Shown: piece by piece, positions 17,934-26,327 of the stretch
Layout: every line of letters starts with the position of its first letter
Numbering within the stretch: the stretch's first letter is position 1
NCBI GenBank assembly: GCA_002375995.1
Contig: DFNI01000009.1
Span: 29,523-93,522, forward strand
Direction: 5' to 3'
Length of the DNA stretch: 64,000 nucleotides
From: Acetothermia bacterium UBA3571
GTDB lineage: Bacteria; Bipolaricaulota; Bipolaricaulia; Bipolaricaulales; Bipolaricaulaceae
The notes under the pieces: model-generated
Told to the model about the DNA's origin: nothing
Databases searched by the model: none
Seen by the model: only the letters and a program-made list of their open reading frames with translations
Translations under genes and position numbers: made by a program

Positions 17934-18452
17934 TCATCCCTCCGGGAACAGAGAACGGATGAGCTCCCGCTGGTCGGCGGGGATGTAGATGGTGGGGCGC
18001 TCGCCGTGCTCCCCGATCCAGATCCGGGCGATCTCGGGGAGGGTGGCCCACCGCACGAGGCCATCCTCCACGAGTCCCGCGACATCGGCGTAGTTGTAAA
18101 TCCGCTCGTGGGCGTGGGGGTCGATGGAAACCCCTAACACGTCGTGAAGGTATTTCAGGACGTTCAGCCCCTCGGTGTTCGCAGTTACATCCCCCCTATC
18201 GTACGTCGCCGCTGCAGCGGGGAAGGTCCACTCACACTGGTAGTCGAACGCCGCCCCGTACCGATGGAGGAGCTCGGCGAACTCCACCAGGGCGTCCCTC
18301 CACTGGAGGTAGGTTTTCCGGTCCCGGGTGAAGTCGGGGTTGGTGGGCGGATCCTCGGTGTGCATCACCACGGTCACGTAGATGGGAAACGGGCCCGCGA
18401 GGGAAATTGCCGCAAGCGTTAGCAAAAGAAACGCGACCACCGCCGTCCTCAT
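17934..18452 (-). CDS. Hypothetical exported protein, possibly shortened
   Basis: 172 residues from the ATG at 18452 (GAGGTGGGAG upstream). Signal peptide then YVTVVMHTEDPPTN, a block on a polysaccharide-deacetylase-like beta strand, and GVSIDPHAHERIYNYADVAGLVE. The sequence jumps from this early part directly to a WATLPEIARIWIGEHGERPTIY-like closing region, so an internal deletion relative to longer relatives is possible. No confident family. Confidence 0.55.
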   Translation of the reverse strand: MRTAVVAFLLLTLAAISLAGPFPIYVTVVMHTEDPPTNPDFTRDRKTYLQWRDALVEFAELLHRYGAAFDYQCEWTFPAAAATYDRGDVTANTEGLNVLKYLHDVLGVSIDPHAHERIYNYADVAGLVEDGLVRWATLPEIARIWIGEHGERPTIYIPADQRELIRSLFPEG

Positions 18453-18558
18453 GACTCCCACCTCGGGTGGAAGTTTAGCGATTCCCGGAGGGGGCGCCGA
18501 GCGCGATGCTGGGGGTTCCTTGGGCGGCAAAGGCGCGGAAGGGTCGAAAACGTTTGTG

Positions 18559-18586
18559 TTGACTTTTTCCACATCCCGGGTATGAT
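18559..18586 (+). promoter_or_regulatory. Promoter of cold-shock gene
   Basis: TTGACT (18559-18564), 16-bp spacer, TATGAT (18581-18586). Predicted start near 18593 gives a leader of about 100 nt before the csp GTG, the kind of long 5' UTR that controls cspA-type mRNAs by temperature. Confidence 0.6.
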
Positions 18587-18696
18587 TAGATCTGCAGGCC
18601 GCAGCAATGCGTGACCCCGCAGCACACGGGTTATTCCCTTGGGCTTTGGGTAGTGGCGTTAGGCGGTCGAGTAAAAGAGGAAAGGGGGAATGACCC

Positions 18697-18897
18697 GTGG
18701 CAATCGGTAAAGTCAAGTGGTTCAACGACGCGAAGGGTTACGGCTTCATCGAGCAGGAAAATGGCCCCGACGTGTTCGTCCACTTCTCCGCCATCAACTC
18801 CTCCGGCTTCAGGTCCCTGCGCGAGGGCCAGACGGTGGAGTTCGAGGTCGTGGACGGGCCCAAGGGCCCACAGGCTCAGAGCGTAACCCCGAGGTAG
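18697..18897 (+). CDS. csp: Cold-shock domain protein (CspA family)
   Basis: 66-residue single-stranded nucleic-acid chaperone. RNP1 KGYGFIEQ and RNP2 VFVHFSAI are intact, opening [16 protein letters not shown]. Full family length. GTG start with AAAGGGGGA 7 nt upstream. Monocistronic: own promoter and own terminator. Confidence 0.95.
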   Translation: MAIGKVKWFNDAKGYGFIEQENGPDVFVHFSAINSSGFRSLREGQTVEFEVVDGPKGPQAQSVTPR

Positions 18898-18923
18898 AGT
18901 TCGGTTCGCTCCAACAATAACGG

Positions 18924-18948
18924 AAGGGGGCCTCAGTGGCCCCCTTCT
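18924..18948 (+). terminator. Rho-independent terminator of csp
   Basis: GAAGGGGGCC, loop TCAGT, GGCCCCCTTC, then TTCGTTTTCC. It also covers the last codons of the convergent minus-strand gene, so it may act for both directions. Confidence 0.8.
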
Positions 18949-19922
18949 TCGTTTTCCTCCCCCAGGGAAAGGTAGAGCTCGAGCGCGACCTCAAGCCCCC
19001 ACTCGCCGTCCGGGGGGAAATTCCCCCGAAATTCAGCGGATAACCCTTCTAAGCGAAGGGTCACACAACCCGTGTACCGGAGGCCGCCTTCTTCGCCCCC
19101 GAGTCCCACACGTACCTCCACGTATTCCAGGGAAACCCCGACCCCGACCTCCCAACTGTGGTCCCCATCCCACTGGGAGAACTCACCCTGTATAAGGACA
19201 ACCCCGCCCAGATCGGCCTCGGCCGTGAATGCCCAGTCCCCTTCCACTAACCAGGAGAATTCCCCTGAAGCCACCAGTTCCTCCACCGTGGTGGAGACAC
19301 TTCCCCCAGCCGACCGAAGGCCAGCTGAATCCCAGCTTAGGCTTACTCCGGCGGCGGCCCACTCGCCCAAGAGATCCACACTCAACTCGAGGGAGGAAAA
19401 TCCCATCTCGTCGAACCAGGCGGTGGTCTCCAGGGACACGGGGGGGAAGTACAGGCCGAAGCGCAGGGTCTGTCCCGCCACAGCCCCGGTGCGGTCGAGC
19501 TCAAGGAGCCCGGTGAACCCGGAGTTCCCTTCCTCCACCCCGGCCTCGTACCACACCGAGAGGGTGGCACCGGCGAATCCTCCTGCGTCCACCGTTGCGT
19601 CTGCCGAGAACCCGAAGTACTCGGTGAGCTGTAGCTCGATGTTCCCCGTGACGTGGGAAAAACCGGCGTCATCAAACCCTATTTCGCCTCCCAGCAAAAA
19701 CGAGCCCGTTTGGTAGCCAGTCCCCACTGTGGCGGAAAGGAGGCCCGTGGCATCGAACTCCGCCTCAGCGCGGATGCCCCATGCCTCGTGTCCTACCCCG
19801 ATACCGAAGACTTCCGTCCACGCTGTGGGGGAAAGGGACGTATGGGAAGACAATTCGAGGTCCCATGGATAAACAGCGCATGCGAAAAGCGAAAGAAGAA
19901 GGACCAAGAGAGAAGCCCTCAT
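18933..19922 (-). CDS. Exported beta-rich protein
   Basis: 329 residues from ATG 19922 (GGGAGG upstream). Signal peptide MRASLLVLLLSLFACAVYP. The mature part is almost entirely alternating beta strands of about 10-20 residues rich in Gly, Ser, Leu and Glu, such as GFSSLELSVDLLGEW, like a beta-barrel or beta-helix. No C-terminal aromatic residue as in classical outer membrane porins. Its strands resemble the N-terminal domain of the adjacent PKD protein. The start overlaps that gene's stop (ATGA). Confidence 0.7.
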   Translation of the reverse strand: MRASLLVLLLSLFACAVYPWDLELSSHTSLSPTAWTEVFGIGVGHEAWGIRAEAEFDATGLLSATVGTGYQTGSFLLGGEIGFDDAGFSHVTGNIELQLTEYFGFSADATVDAGGFAGATLSVWYEAGVEEGNSGFTGLLELDRTGAVAGQTLRFGLYFPPVSLETTAWFDEMGFSSLELSVDLLGEWAAAGVSLSWDSAGLRSAGGSVSTTVEELVASGEFSWLVEGDWAFTAEADLGGVVLIQGEFSQWDGDHSWEVGVGVSLEYVEVRVGLGGEEGGLRYTGCVTLRLEGLSAEFRGNFPPDGEWGLEVALELYLSLGEENEEGGH

Positions 19923-21514
19923 GGGCAACCTCCCACCTCGGGATAATACATCACCTCCGCGGTGGTACAGGCCTCCGCGCCGGCGCCATCGTCGTCCACC
20001 ACATAAAGACATACTTCGTATGTCCCCGGCTCGGGGTACGCGTGCGAGACGACCTCCCCTTGGGCCGTGGTCCCATCACCGAAATCCCAGTGGTACTCCA
20101 CGATATGGCCGTCGGGATCGTAGGAGCCCTTAGCGCTGAAAACGATCTCCTGATAGACCACCCCTTGATAGGGTCCGTTCGGATCGGGGTGGGGCGGGAG
20201 GTTGACCACCGTGAGGACCTTGACGGCCGTGGCCTCGTTCCCGTAGCGGTCGGCCACGGTGAGGGAGACTTGGTACTCGCCCTTGGCTTCATACTGGTGG
20301 CAGGGAGAGGAAATATCCGAGGAGGTCCCATCGCCGAAGTCCCAATGCCAGGAAACGATCTCTCCGCGGGAGCGATCGACGAAGCAGACCTCGTCCAAGA
20401 CCGTAGGCTCTTCCGGCTCCCAAGTGAAGTCGGCCACGAGCTCCGGGGCCAGAATCCGCAGGATCCGCTCCGCCCGATGCGGAGTGCCCCCGACGTCGCG
20501 GGCGATGAGCACCACCCTATAGAGCCCGGGGAAGGTGTAGCAGTGCCGCACCTCCATCCCCCACGCCCGTGTCCCGTCCCCGAACTCCCACATGAGTTCC
20601 TTCCATGGGCCCATGGCGGATCGGGAACCTCGGGCGCTGAAGGTGATCTCCTCCCCCACCATAAAGGTGGAACCCTTGGGAGACGAGATGACGAGAAGGG
20701 GCATGGGTTCGGCCGGTGGCTTCCCGGCCTCCCTGGGTGGCGTGGCCAGCGAAGCCTCGACCCGGAGCTCCTCTAGGTAACGCAGGATCCCCTGGCGATA
20801 TGGTTCCCCGGACATATCCGCCGCGGGATGTACCTCACCCCGGGGGAAAGGATTCCACACGGCGGTGAACCCCACCGAGAGATGTTCGCTCTGGAGGTCG
20901 AACTCCGTAACAAAGAGGAGCTCGTCCAAAGAGGGGGTATAGATCGTCTGGAAGGCAGCAGTGCCGAGATCCCCCGAGACCCCGATCCCACCCCGGAGCT
21001 CGGAGAGCCCCTCATCCGCGGAAAGAGAGAGCCCCGCCCCTAGGAAAACGGGACCGGGGGAGAGATGAAGGGCGAGAGCTCCCCAGAGTCCCCCCTCCCA
21101 TCCGAACTTCCCTTGGAGGGAGAGGATCTCCCAGCTCAACGAACCTTCCACGTTCCAAGCCGTTACTCCCGTTCTCCCAAAGGAGACGGTGGCGAGGAGG
21201 GAAAGGGGCGGGAGGGTGAGCTCTCCCCCCAGCGACGCCTCCCAATCCCCCGCCGCCCCGATTCCGAAGTCGGCGAGGACCCCCACCGGCTCGAGGTACA
21301 GGGAGCCTCCCACCTCCCCGTAGGCGAATCCCGTCTCTTCCCAGCGCCCCCCGAGGGAGGCCGAGACGGTCTCTTCGGTCCAAAAGAACTCGAGCTCAAG
21401 CGAGGAAAAGCCCTCGGGGGAGAAGGTGAGAGATTGTTTGAGTCCCGGTCCAGCAAGAAGCACAAACCCGGTGAGGACGGTCACCACCAGGCTGCACGCC
21501 CACCTCGTCCTCAT
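19919..21514 (-). CDS. Exported protein with beta-rich domain and three PKD domains
   Basis: 531 residues with a signal peptide. Residues about 25-260 are a beta-rich domain of the same style as the next gene's product (GFSSLELEFFW). Three PKD-type Ig domains follow at about 275-350, 360-440 and 450-525, each with its signature: WEFGDGTRAWG, WHWDFGDGTSS and YHWDFGDGTTAQG. PKD domains are found in surface proteins that hold polysaccharides or neighbours. Third gene of a four-gene operon. Confidence 0.85.
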   Translation of the reverse strand: MRTRWACSLVVTVLTGFVLLAGPGLKQSLTFSPEGFSSLELEFFWTEETVSASLGGRWEETGFAYGEVGGSLYLEPVGVLADFGIGAAGDWEASLGGELTLPPLSLLATVSFGRTGVTAWNVEGSLSWEILSLQGKFGWEGGLWGALALHLSPGPVFLGAGLSLSADEGLSELRGGIGVSGDLGTAAFQTIYTPSLDELLFVTEFDLQSEHLSVGFTAVWNPFPRGEVHPAADMSGEPYRQGILRYLEELRVEASLATPPREAGKPPAEPMPLLVISSPKGSTFMVGEEITFSARGSRSAMGPWKELMWEFGDGTRAWGMEVRHCYTFPGLYRVVLIARDVGGTPHRAERILRILAPELVADFTWEPEEPTVLDEVCFVDRSRGEIVSWHWDFGDGTSSDISSPCHQYEAKGEYQVSLTVADRYGNEATAVKVLTVVNLPPHPDPNGPYQGVVYQEIVFSAKGSYDPDGHIVEYHWDFGDGTTAQGEVVSHAYPEPGTYEVCLYVVDDDGAGAEACTTAEVMYYPEVGGCP

Positions 21515-21516
21515 CC

Positions 21517-22773
21517 CTAGTCCCGGATGTCCGGGGATCCCGTACAGGCGCGCTTGCCGATGTAGAGCGAAGCCCGCAGGAGGGGATTGATGGCCTCACG
21601 ACAGTTGTGGGCGCTTTGGACATCGGGGTTGTCGGCGCAGAAGCCGCTGGGTTCCATCACAGAATCATCGCTTCCCCTGGGGCGCCAACTGGGGCAGCTG
21701 CCAGTAGGGTGGCATAGGCCCAGGGCGTGGCCGAGCTCGTGGGCGAGGTGATAGTAATTCACATCACCACAAGGTGAGCACCAATCGCAAGGGACATCCA
21801 GCTGGAGGTCGCTGGTGATAACCTTTGCGGAAGCGGTGCCGCTGCTAGAGCACCAACCGCCTCCTGTCCCCAGCATCCCGATCCCGAAGGTAAGTTCTTT
21901 GGAGAATTCACCTACAACGAACACCTCCACCGCATCCGGAACTTCTACCTCGTCCATAAGCGCGTACCCCTCATCCCAATCGTCTATGACCCAGTAATCG
22001 GGGTCGTTCACGTAACGGGGAGGAAGGACCTCGAAGGCGATACAACGCACGCCCCCACAGCGGCCCCAGATCTCCCGGGCGCCGTCCATGAGGGCCGGGA
22101 AGCTCCACCCGGAGGTCTTCCCGCCGGCGCGGATGAAAACGGGTTGGATCTTTAGGAAATCGACCCACTGCGTCCCGCAGAACAGCGCCAGCGCCCTGAG
22201 GGGGACTTCCATGGCTTTCACTTGTCCGAGGACCGAGCGGGAAAGGGAGAAAGAAAGCGTGCCCTCTAGGGAGACCTCCTTTCCCCGACGGGGGTCCCCG
22301 CGGATCCTCCCCTTCAACACCCCTTCCATGGCTTCGGTGTAGGAGAAGACCTGGAGACAGCCTCCCTCCTGGACCTTTCTGAATCCCTTTACCCGATCGA
22401 TGAGGGGATAGTGGAGTTCCGCCTTGAACTCCGCGTAGACCTCCCCGGTCTTTTCATCGTACCGTACGGTCACAGGGGGATCCAAAAGGGAAAGGCCTAT
22501 CACTCCCGAGGGGCCTTTGGGGGTGCGGACGCCCCGGGGGACGATGAGGTTGAGCTGGGCAAGGAAGGGGCCGGCTTTCTCAGGAAATTCCAACACAATG
22601 CTTCCCTCCAGCAGCGCTTCCTCAACGCCCCTGGGAGTGGTTACCCTGCCGGACGTCCTAAGCTCCCCCAAAAGGAACGCACACGCTAGCCTCGAAGCAC
22701 CGCTGGCGGCAAAGAAGAGGAGGACCGAGCCCAAGATCCCCCAAAGCACCGCCGCCTTCAAACGTCCGCCCAC
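21517..22773 (-). CDS. Exported metzincin-type metalloprotease
   Basis: 418 residues from the GTG at 22773, which has GAGGAGGTGC 3-6 nt upstream; upstream open frame belongs to a shadow of the preceding gene. N-terminal signal or anchor helix, a central beta-rich region, then a C-terminal zinc protease domain with HELGHALGLCH (HExxHxxGxxH, metzincin) and a downstream Met-turn candidate SVMEPSG. Cys-rich around the active site (10 or more Cys), consistent with export and disulfides. Relative of archaemetzincin/matrixin-like enzymes. Confidence 0.8.
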   Translation of the reverse strand: MGGRLKAAVLWGILGSVLLFFAASGASRLACAFLLGELRTSGRVTTPRGVEEALLEGSIVLEFPEKAGPFLAQLNLIVPRGVRTPKGPSGVIGLSLLDPPVTVRYDEKTGEVYAEFKAELHYPLIDRVKGFRKVQEGGCLQVFSYTEAMEGVLKGRIRGDPRRGKEVSLEGTLSFSLSRSVLGQVKAMEVPLRALALFCGTQWVDFLKIQPVFIRAGGKTSGWSFPALMDGAREIWGRCGGVRCIAFEVLPPRYVNDPDYWVIDDWDEGYALMDEVEVPDAVEVFVVGEFSKELTFGIGMLGTGGGWCSSSGTASAKVITSDLQLDVPCDWCSPCGDVNYYHLAHELGHALGLCHPTGSCPSWRPRGSDDSVMEPSGFCADNPDVQSAHNCREAINPLLRASLYIGKRACTGSPDIRD

Positions 22774-22784
22774 ACCGCACCTCC

Positions 22785-23579
22785 TCAGTACCGGAAGTTC
22801 ACGTCCGAAAGCCAGCGGAACCGCCGGGGATTCGTAAACAGCTCTTCCACTTCCCCGGTGGTGAGATCCAGGACGTAAACGGAGCCTTTCCAATTGGCGA
22901 AGTAAATCTTCCCCCCGCGGACAACGAACCCCTTTATGGGCTCGGGATGCCGGTAGAGGGTATAAACCGTGCCTCCCTCCACCTTGTAAAGCTTGGCCGG
23001 GGACCGGTTGCCGGAGCTGAGGTACAAGACCCCGTTCTCGTCGAAAGCGAAATCCCCAGCCCACCACATCCGGACCTCGTAGAAGAGCACCGGACGGTTC
23101 CGCCCGTCGAGGTAATAGATCTTGCCGCCGCCGGCGCCGGTGGCCTCGCTGAAGAAAAGCCGCAGCGGGGGCCCGCCCGGGGCCGGGGTTCCGGTGACGG
23201 GCTCGGGGCCAAACGCGATGTCCCTCACGTAGGTGGTGTGCTGGTAGATCACCTCTTCCTCGGACCAGTGGTCGCGGAGCCAAAGGACCCGGAAGATCTT
23301 CGTATCGTTGGCGTTCACGTAGTAGAGCTTCTCCGGGATCCCGGGGTGGAAGGTGAAGCTATAGAGTTGCCCGTGGGGGCGCGTGTATAGCGTGGACACG
23401 TCGCCGGTGCGCAGGTCAACTTGGTAGATCGAGCCGGGGTTTTCTGAGGCCACCGCGAAGTAGAGCAATTGTGAGAGAGGGGTCATGGGAATAGGTCCGA
23501 TCGATGGCGTCTTCTTCTCCGCTCCCAAAAGGGAGAGGCCTAAAAGGAACACCAAAAAGAAGGAAAGGAATCTCCGCAC
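22785..23579 (-). CDS. Exported beta-propeller-like protein
   Basis: 264 residues from the GTG at 23579 (GGAGGTG, 7 nt). Signal peptide then at least five repeats of a strand pattern such as GSIYQVDLRTGDVSTLY, GKIYYLDGRNRPVLFYE, KLYKVEGGTVYTLYR and GSVYVLDLTTGEVEEL, typical of NHL/YVTN-like propellers. First gene of the exported-protein operon, 11 nt before the protease gene. Confidence 0.7.
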   Translation of the reverse strand: MRRFLSFFLVFLLGLSLLGAEKKTPSIGPIPMTPLSQLLYFAVASENPGSIYQVDLRTGDVSTLYTRPHGQLYSFTFHPGIPEKLYYVNANDTKIFRVLWLRDHWSEEEVIYQHTTYVRDIAFGPEPVTGTPAPGGPPLRLFFSEATGAGGGKIYYLDGRNRPVLFYEVRMWWAGDFAFDENGVLYLSSGNRSPAKLYKVEGGTVYTLYRHPEPIKGFVVRGGKIYFANWKGSVYVLDLTTGEVEELFTNPRRFRWLSDVNFRY

Positions 23580-23651
23580 CCCAAACACCTCCACAAAAGG
23601 GGGAAGAAACGGGCCTCTTCTACCGCTTCATCCCCGGATTTTTTCTAAAAG

Positions 23652-23681
23652 ATTCTAAACCCGTTGAGAAGGGATGGACAA
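23652..23681 (-). promoter_or_regulatory. Promoter of exported-protein operon
   Basis: On the minus strand TTGTCC (23676-23681), 18-bp spacer, TAGAAT (23652-23657), placed about 70 nt before the GTG of the propeller-like gene. Confidence 0.45.
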
Positions 23682-23684
23682 GCT

Positions 23685-23966
23685 CTAGCTCCCCAGCTCC
23701 TCTACTTCCTCCTTCCCTTCCTCCAACTCCTTGACCTGCTCGGCGTCGCGGCGCAAAAGGAGTTCCAGGAACTCGCCCACGTGGGTCTTCTCCTCCCGGG
23801 CGATGTCCAAGAGGACCCGCTTTATGACCTCATCCTCCGTGGCCGCAGCCAGCTGCTCGTAAAGGTTGATGGCATCGAGCTCCGCGATGAGGCCGAGCCG
23901 CAGGATCTCCCGATCACGCACTTCCGCCGGGAGTTTGGAAAGTTCCGCCGGATTCTTAGAAAGCAT
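23685..23966 (-). CDS. Half-ferritin of the encapsulated ferritin-like type
   Basis: 93-residue two-helix protein. ATG 23966 has AAGGAGGG directly upstream. Helix 1 GLIAELDAINLYEQLAAA and helix 2 LLDIAREEKTHVGEFLELL give ligands Glu29, Glu59 and His62, the same spacing (30 and 3) as Glu32, Glu62 and His65 of Rhodospirillum EncFtn. Such proteins dimerise to complete the di-iron ferroxidase site and normally sit inside an encapsulin shell. No shell gene or clear cargo-loading tail is visible here. Overlaps no gene; 13 nt after the thioredoxin-like gene. Confidence 0.75.
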   Translation of the reverse strand: MLSKNPAELSKLPAEVRDREILRLGLIAELDAINLYEQLAAATEDEVIKRVLLDIAREEKTHVGEFLELLLRRDAEQVKELEEGKEEVEELGS

Positions 23967-23979
23967 GTCCCTCCTTTCC

Positions 23980-24441
23980 CTAACCCTGAAGCACGATGTA
24001 AAGGGCCCAAGCCAGGAACAACACCAACACCACGGTCTCAAGCGGGTTGAGGCTCGGGATCCACTGGCCCCGGCCCAATCGCTCGAGAGGCGAAGGACAT
24101 CCCTCGGCGATACACCGTTGGACCTCTTCTTCTATCAACAGGGTGTTCCCGGGCGCAGGACCCGCCACACCCAAGTCCCCCACGAATACCACCGGGACCT
24201 CCACGTCTTTTAACCCATATGCATCGGCGAGTCGCATCATAAGCCGCCAGTTCTTGGGGGAAAGCCCCACCTCGTATGACTTCACCTCAAGCTCTGGATA
24301 CCGTTCCGCGAGCTCGGCCAGGAACTCCTTCATGGGCGCGCACTGGGAACATCCCGCGAGGTGGAAAAAGAGAAGCTCCACCTCGGCCGCGTTGGCCACA
24401 AAACCCACCGACAAAAAGGCAAGCAAGATCCATTTTCTCAT
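23980..24441 (-). CDS. Exported membrane-anchored thioredoxin-like protein
   Basis: 153 residues. Signal peptide MRKWILLAFLSVGFVANA, thioredoxin-like core LLFFHLAGCSQCAPMKEFL with a Cys31-x-x-Cys34 redox pair, the cis-Pro region VEVPVVFVGD, and a C-terminal transmembrane helix (VVLVLFLAWALYIVL). A Cys pair also occurs near residue 107-112 (RCIAEGC). Likely an extracytoplasmic thiol-disulfide protein. It may share a transcript with the downstream ferritin-like gene. Confidence 0.75.
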   Translation of the reverse strand: MRKWILLAFLSVGFVANAAEVELLFFHLAGCSQCAPMKEFLAELAERYPELEVKSYEVGLSPKNWRLMMRLADAYGLKDVEVPVVFVGDLGVAGPAPGNTLLIEEEVQRCIAEGCPSPLERLGRGQWIPSLNPLETVVLVLFLAWALYIVLQG

Positions 24442-24506
24442 AGCTTTTTAGGTTACCCCGTTTTCGCTCCGCAAGGCAAACACCTTCTCTTCCCGAGGCG
24501 GTGATA

Positions 24507-25115
24507 CTACCGCGTCGCGGAGAGGAGTTCCTCCAGCACTTCACGGGCCTCGAGCAGATCTCGGGCCTCGCGGAAACGTGCATCCTTCGGGAAAAAGGAA
24601 CGGGCCCGGGCGCTGGGGGAAATAAGGATGATCTCCCTGATCCCTGCACCCAGGGCGGCCAGGAGGTCGTGATGTGAGTCGCCGATGAGCACCGCCTCGT
24701 CCGGGCTGACCCCGATAGCCCGGAGGGGCAAAAGCAGGGCATCGGGTTCCGGTTTTAAGGCTCCGTCCTCCCGGGTGAAGACGCCGTCGAACTCAAGCCC
24801 CATCTCCCGCAAGACCGCCTCAGCGCTCCTGCGGGAATTGTTGGTGACGAGCACGCACTTGATCCCGCGTCCGCGCAAAAGTTCCAGAAGCTCCCGTGCG
24901 CCGGGAAGCGGCTTTCCTCGCCGGACCCCTTCTTCTTCGAAGTGCCGGAGGATCTCCTCCTTTTTGGCCCGCTCTTCTGGGGGAAAGCGTGCCAGATGGT
25001 AAGCCACGGGGTAGCGGTCGTCGGGGATCCCCATCTGGCGGCGTACCTCGCCCCAGTCAACGGGGGCTTTCCATATTGTCCCGTCCATGTCGAAAAGAAC
25101 CGCTTTTATCCCCAT
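24507..25115 (-). CDS. HAD-superfamily hydrolase (phosphoglycolate-phosphatase-like)
   Basis: About 202 residues. Motif I DMDGT with Asp9 nucleophile and Asp11, motif II VLVTNNS, motif III Lys in KPEPDALLL, motif IV LIGDSHHDLLAA. Subfamily IA with a helical cap between residues 15 and 75. Substrate unknown. The ATG at 25115 is chosen because family homology starts with MGIKAVLFD. Confidence 0.85.
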   Translation of the reverse strand: MGIKAVLFDMDGTIWKAPVDWGEVRRQMGIPDDRYPVAYHLARFPPEERAKKEEILRHFEEEGVRRGKPLPGARELLELLRGRGIKCVLVTNNSRRSAEAVLREMGLEFDGVFTREDGALKPEPDALLLPLRAIGVSPDEAVLIGDSHHDLLAALGAGIREIILISPSARARSFFPKDARFREARDLLEAREVLEELLSATR

Positions 25116-25146
25116 CACGCATAGATTTTCGCCCAAACGCCGGAGT

Positions 25147-26316
25147 TCACGAGATCGGCATCTCGTATATACGCCAGGTTTTGTAGCGGCGCCCCCCCAT
25201 GGCCTCCGCGGCCTTAATGATGAGGTCGTTCTCCTCCAGGATCATGGATGCCTCCGCCGCCCGGTACCCCCGTTCCCAACCGATGTGGAGGGCCTCATGG
25301 TACAACACCGCGTCCACCCCGATCTTTCTGAAACCCGGGCGTACCCCGAAGAACATGAGCCTGAGTTTCCTTATGCGCCGCCTGGCAACGAGGAGCCTTG
25401 CCACCCGGACGAGGTCTGTATCCAGGGGCCACCGCCACCGTGGCCTCAAGGCGACGTTGGGGTCGGGGATGAGTCCGATCACCGCCGCGGGCTCCCCTCC
25501 CACGTAGGCGAATCGGATGAGTTCGGGGTCCACGATGGGTTTCAGGCTCCGGGCCATGGCGTCCGCCTCGGCTTCGGTGATGGGAAGGAATCCCCAGTTG
25601 GCCGCCCACGCTTCGTTGTAGATCTTGACGATAAGTCCCACCTCCTCCCGGAGGCGGCGGAGGACCGCGGGCCGGGTCTCGATATCACGACGCGACCGCA
25701 CCTCCCGGGCGATGCGCTCCAGGCGAGGATGTTCGGGGCTCTCGGGGGAAAGCCAGTAAGCGTGGTAGTCCTTGACCTTCCGCAGTCCATAGCGTTCGAG
25801 GAGCTCCCCGTAGTAAGGGGGATTGTGGGTGAGCTCTACCGTAGGGGGGGTATCGAACCCCTCGATGAGGACCGCCTGATACGGCTCATGGGTGGCGTTG
25901 GAGTAGCCCCCCGGCCCCCGCATATGTTCCATTCCCCTTTTGAGAAGCCATCCACGGGCCCGATCGAGGAGCGCCCGCGCCACCCAGAAGTCATCTACAC
26001 ACTCGAAGAAGCCGAAGAAGCCGAGCTTTGCCCCGTGGTACTCGTTGAAGCGGTGGTTGACCGCCGCCGCAACCCTTCCCAAAAGCGTCCTTCCCCTCCG
26101 GGCAATGAAATGGGTGACCTCGGCGTGGCGGTGGTACGGATGAGCAGGGGTAAGCAAGCCCACCAGGCCCAGAAGGCGGTTCCCCAAAAGATCGCCTCGA
26201 AGCGGGGGTACCGTATTGGGATCGCCACGTTGGATCTCCCACTGCACCGCCACGAACCGGCGTAGCTTCCGCGATCCAAGCGGTATTTCTTCGACCACAA
26301 ACCTCTGCCGTGCCAT
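25147..26316 (-). CDS. GNAT-like N-acetyltransferase
   Basis: 389 residues from ATG 26316 (AGGTGGAAAAAG upstream). Two halves: an N-terminal GNAT-like part with LGFFGFFECVDD and RGWLLKRGMEHMRGPGGYS, and a C-terminal GNAT-like part with VGLIPDPN, LMFFGVRPGFRKIGVDAVLYHEA and WILEENDLI-type ending. Resembles the YghO/DUF-type proteins of unknown substrate. It lies between a HAD gene and a glycosyltransferase gene on the same strand, 12 nt after the latter. Confidence 0.75.
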   Translation of the reverse strand: MARQRFVVEEIPLGSRKLRRFVAVQWEIQRGDPNTVPPLRGDLLGNRLLGLVGLLTPAHPYHRHAEVTHFIARRGRTLLGRVAAAVNHRFNEYHGAKLGFFGFFECVDDFWVARALLDRARGWLLKRGMEHMRGPGGYSNATHEPYQAVLIEGFDTPPTVELTHNPPYYGELLERYGLRKVKDYHAYWLSPESPEHPRLERIAREVRSRRDIETRPAVLRRLREEVGLIVKIYNEAWAANWGFLPITEAEADAMARSLKPIVDPELIRFAYVGGEPAAVIGLIPDPNVALRPRWRWPLDTDLVRVARLLVARRRIRKLRLMFFGVRPGFRKIGVDAVLYHEALHIGWERGYRAAEASMILEENDLIIKAAEAMGGRRYKTWRIYEMPIS

Positions 26317-26327
26317 CTTTTTCCACC

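Noticed and set aside
21517..23283. A 588-residue start for the metzincin gene
   Set aside because: The N-terminal 170 codons overlap the propeller-like gene in another frame and look like shadow coding; GTG 22773 has the Shine-Dalgarno and a signal peptide follows.
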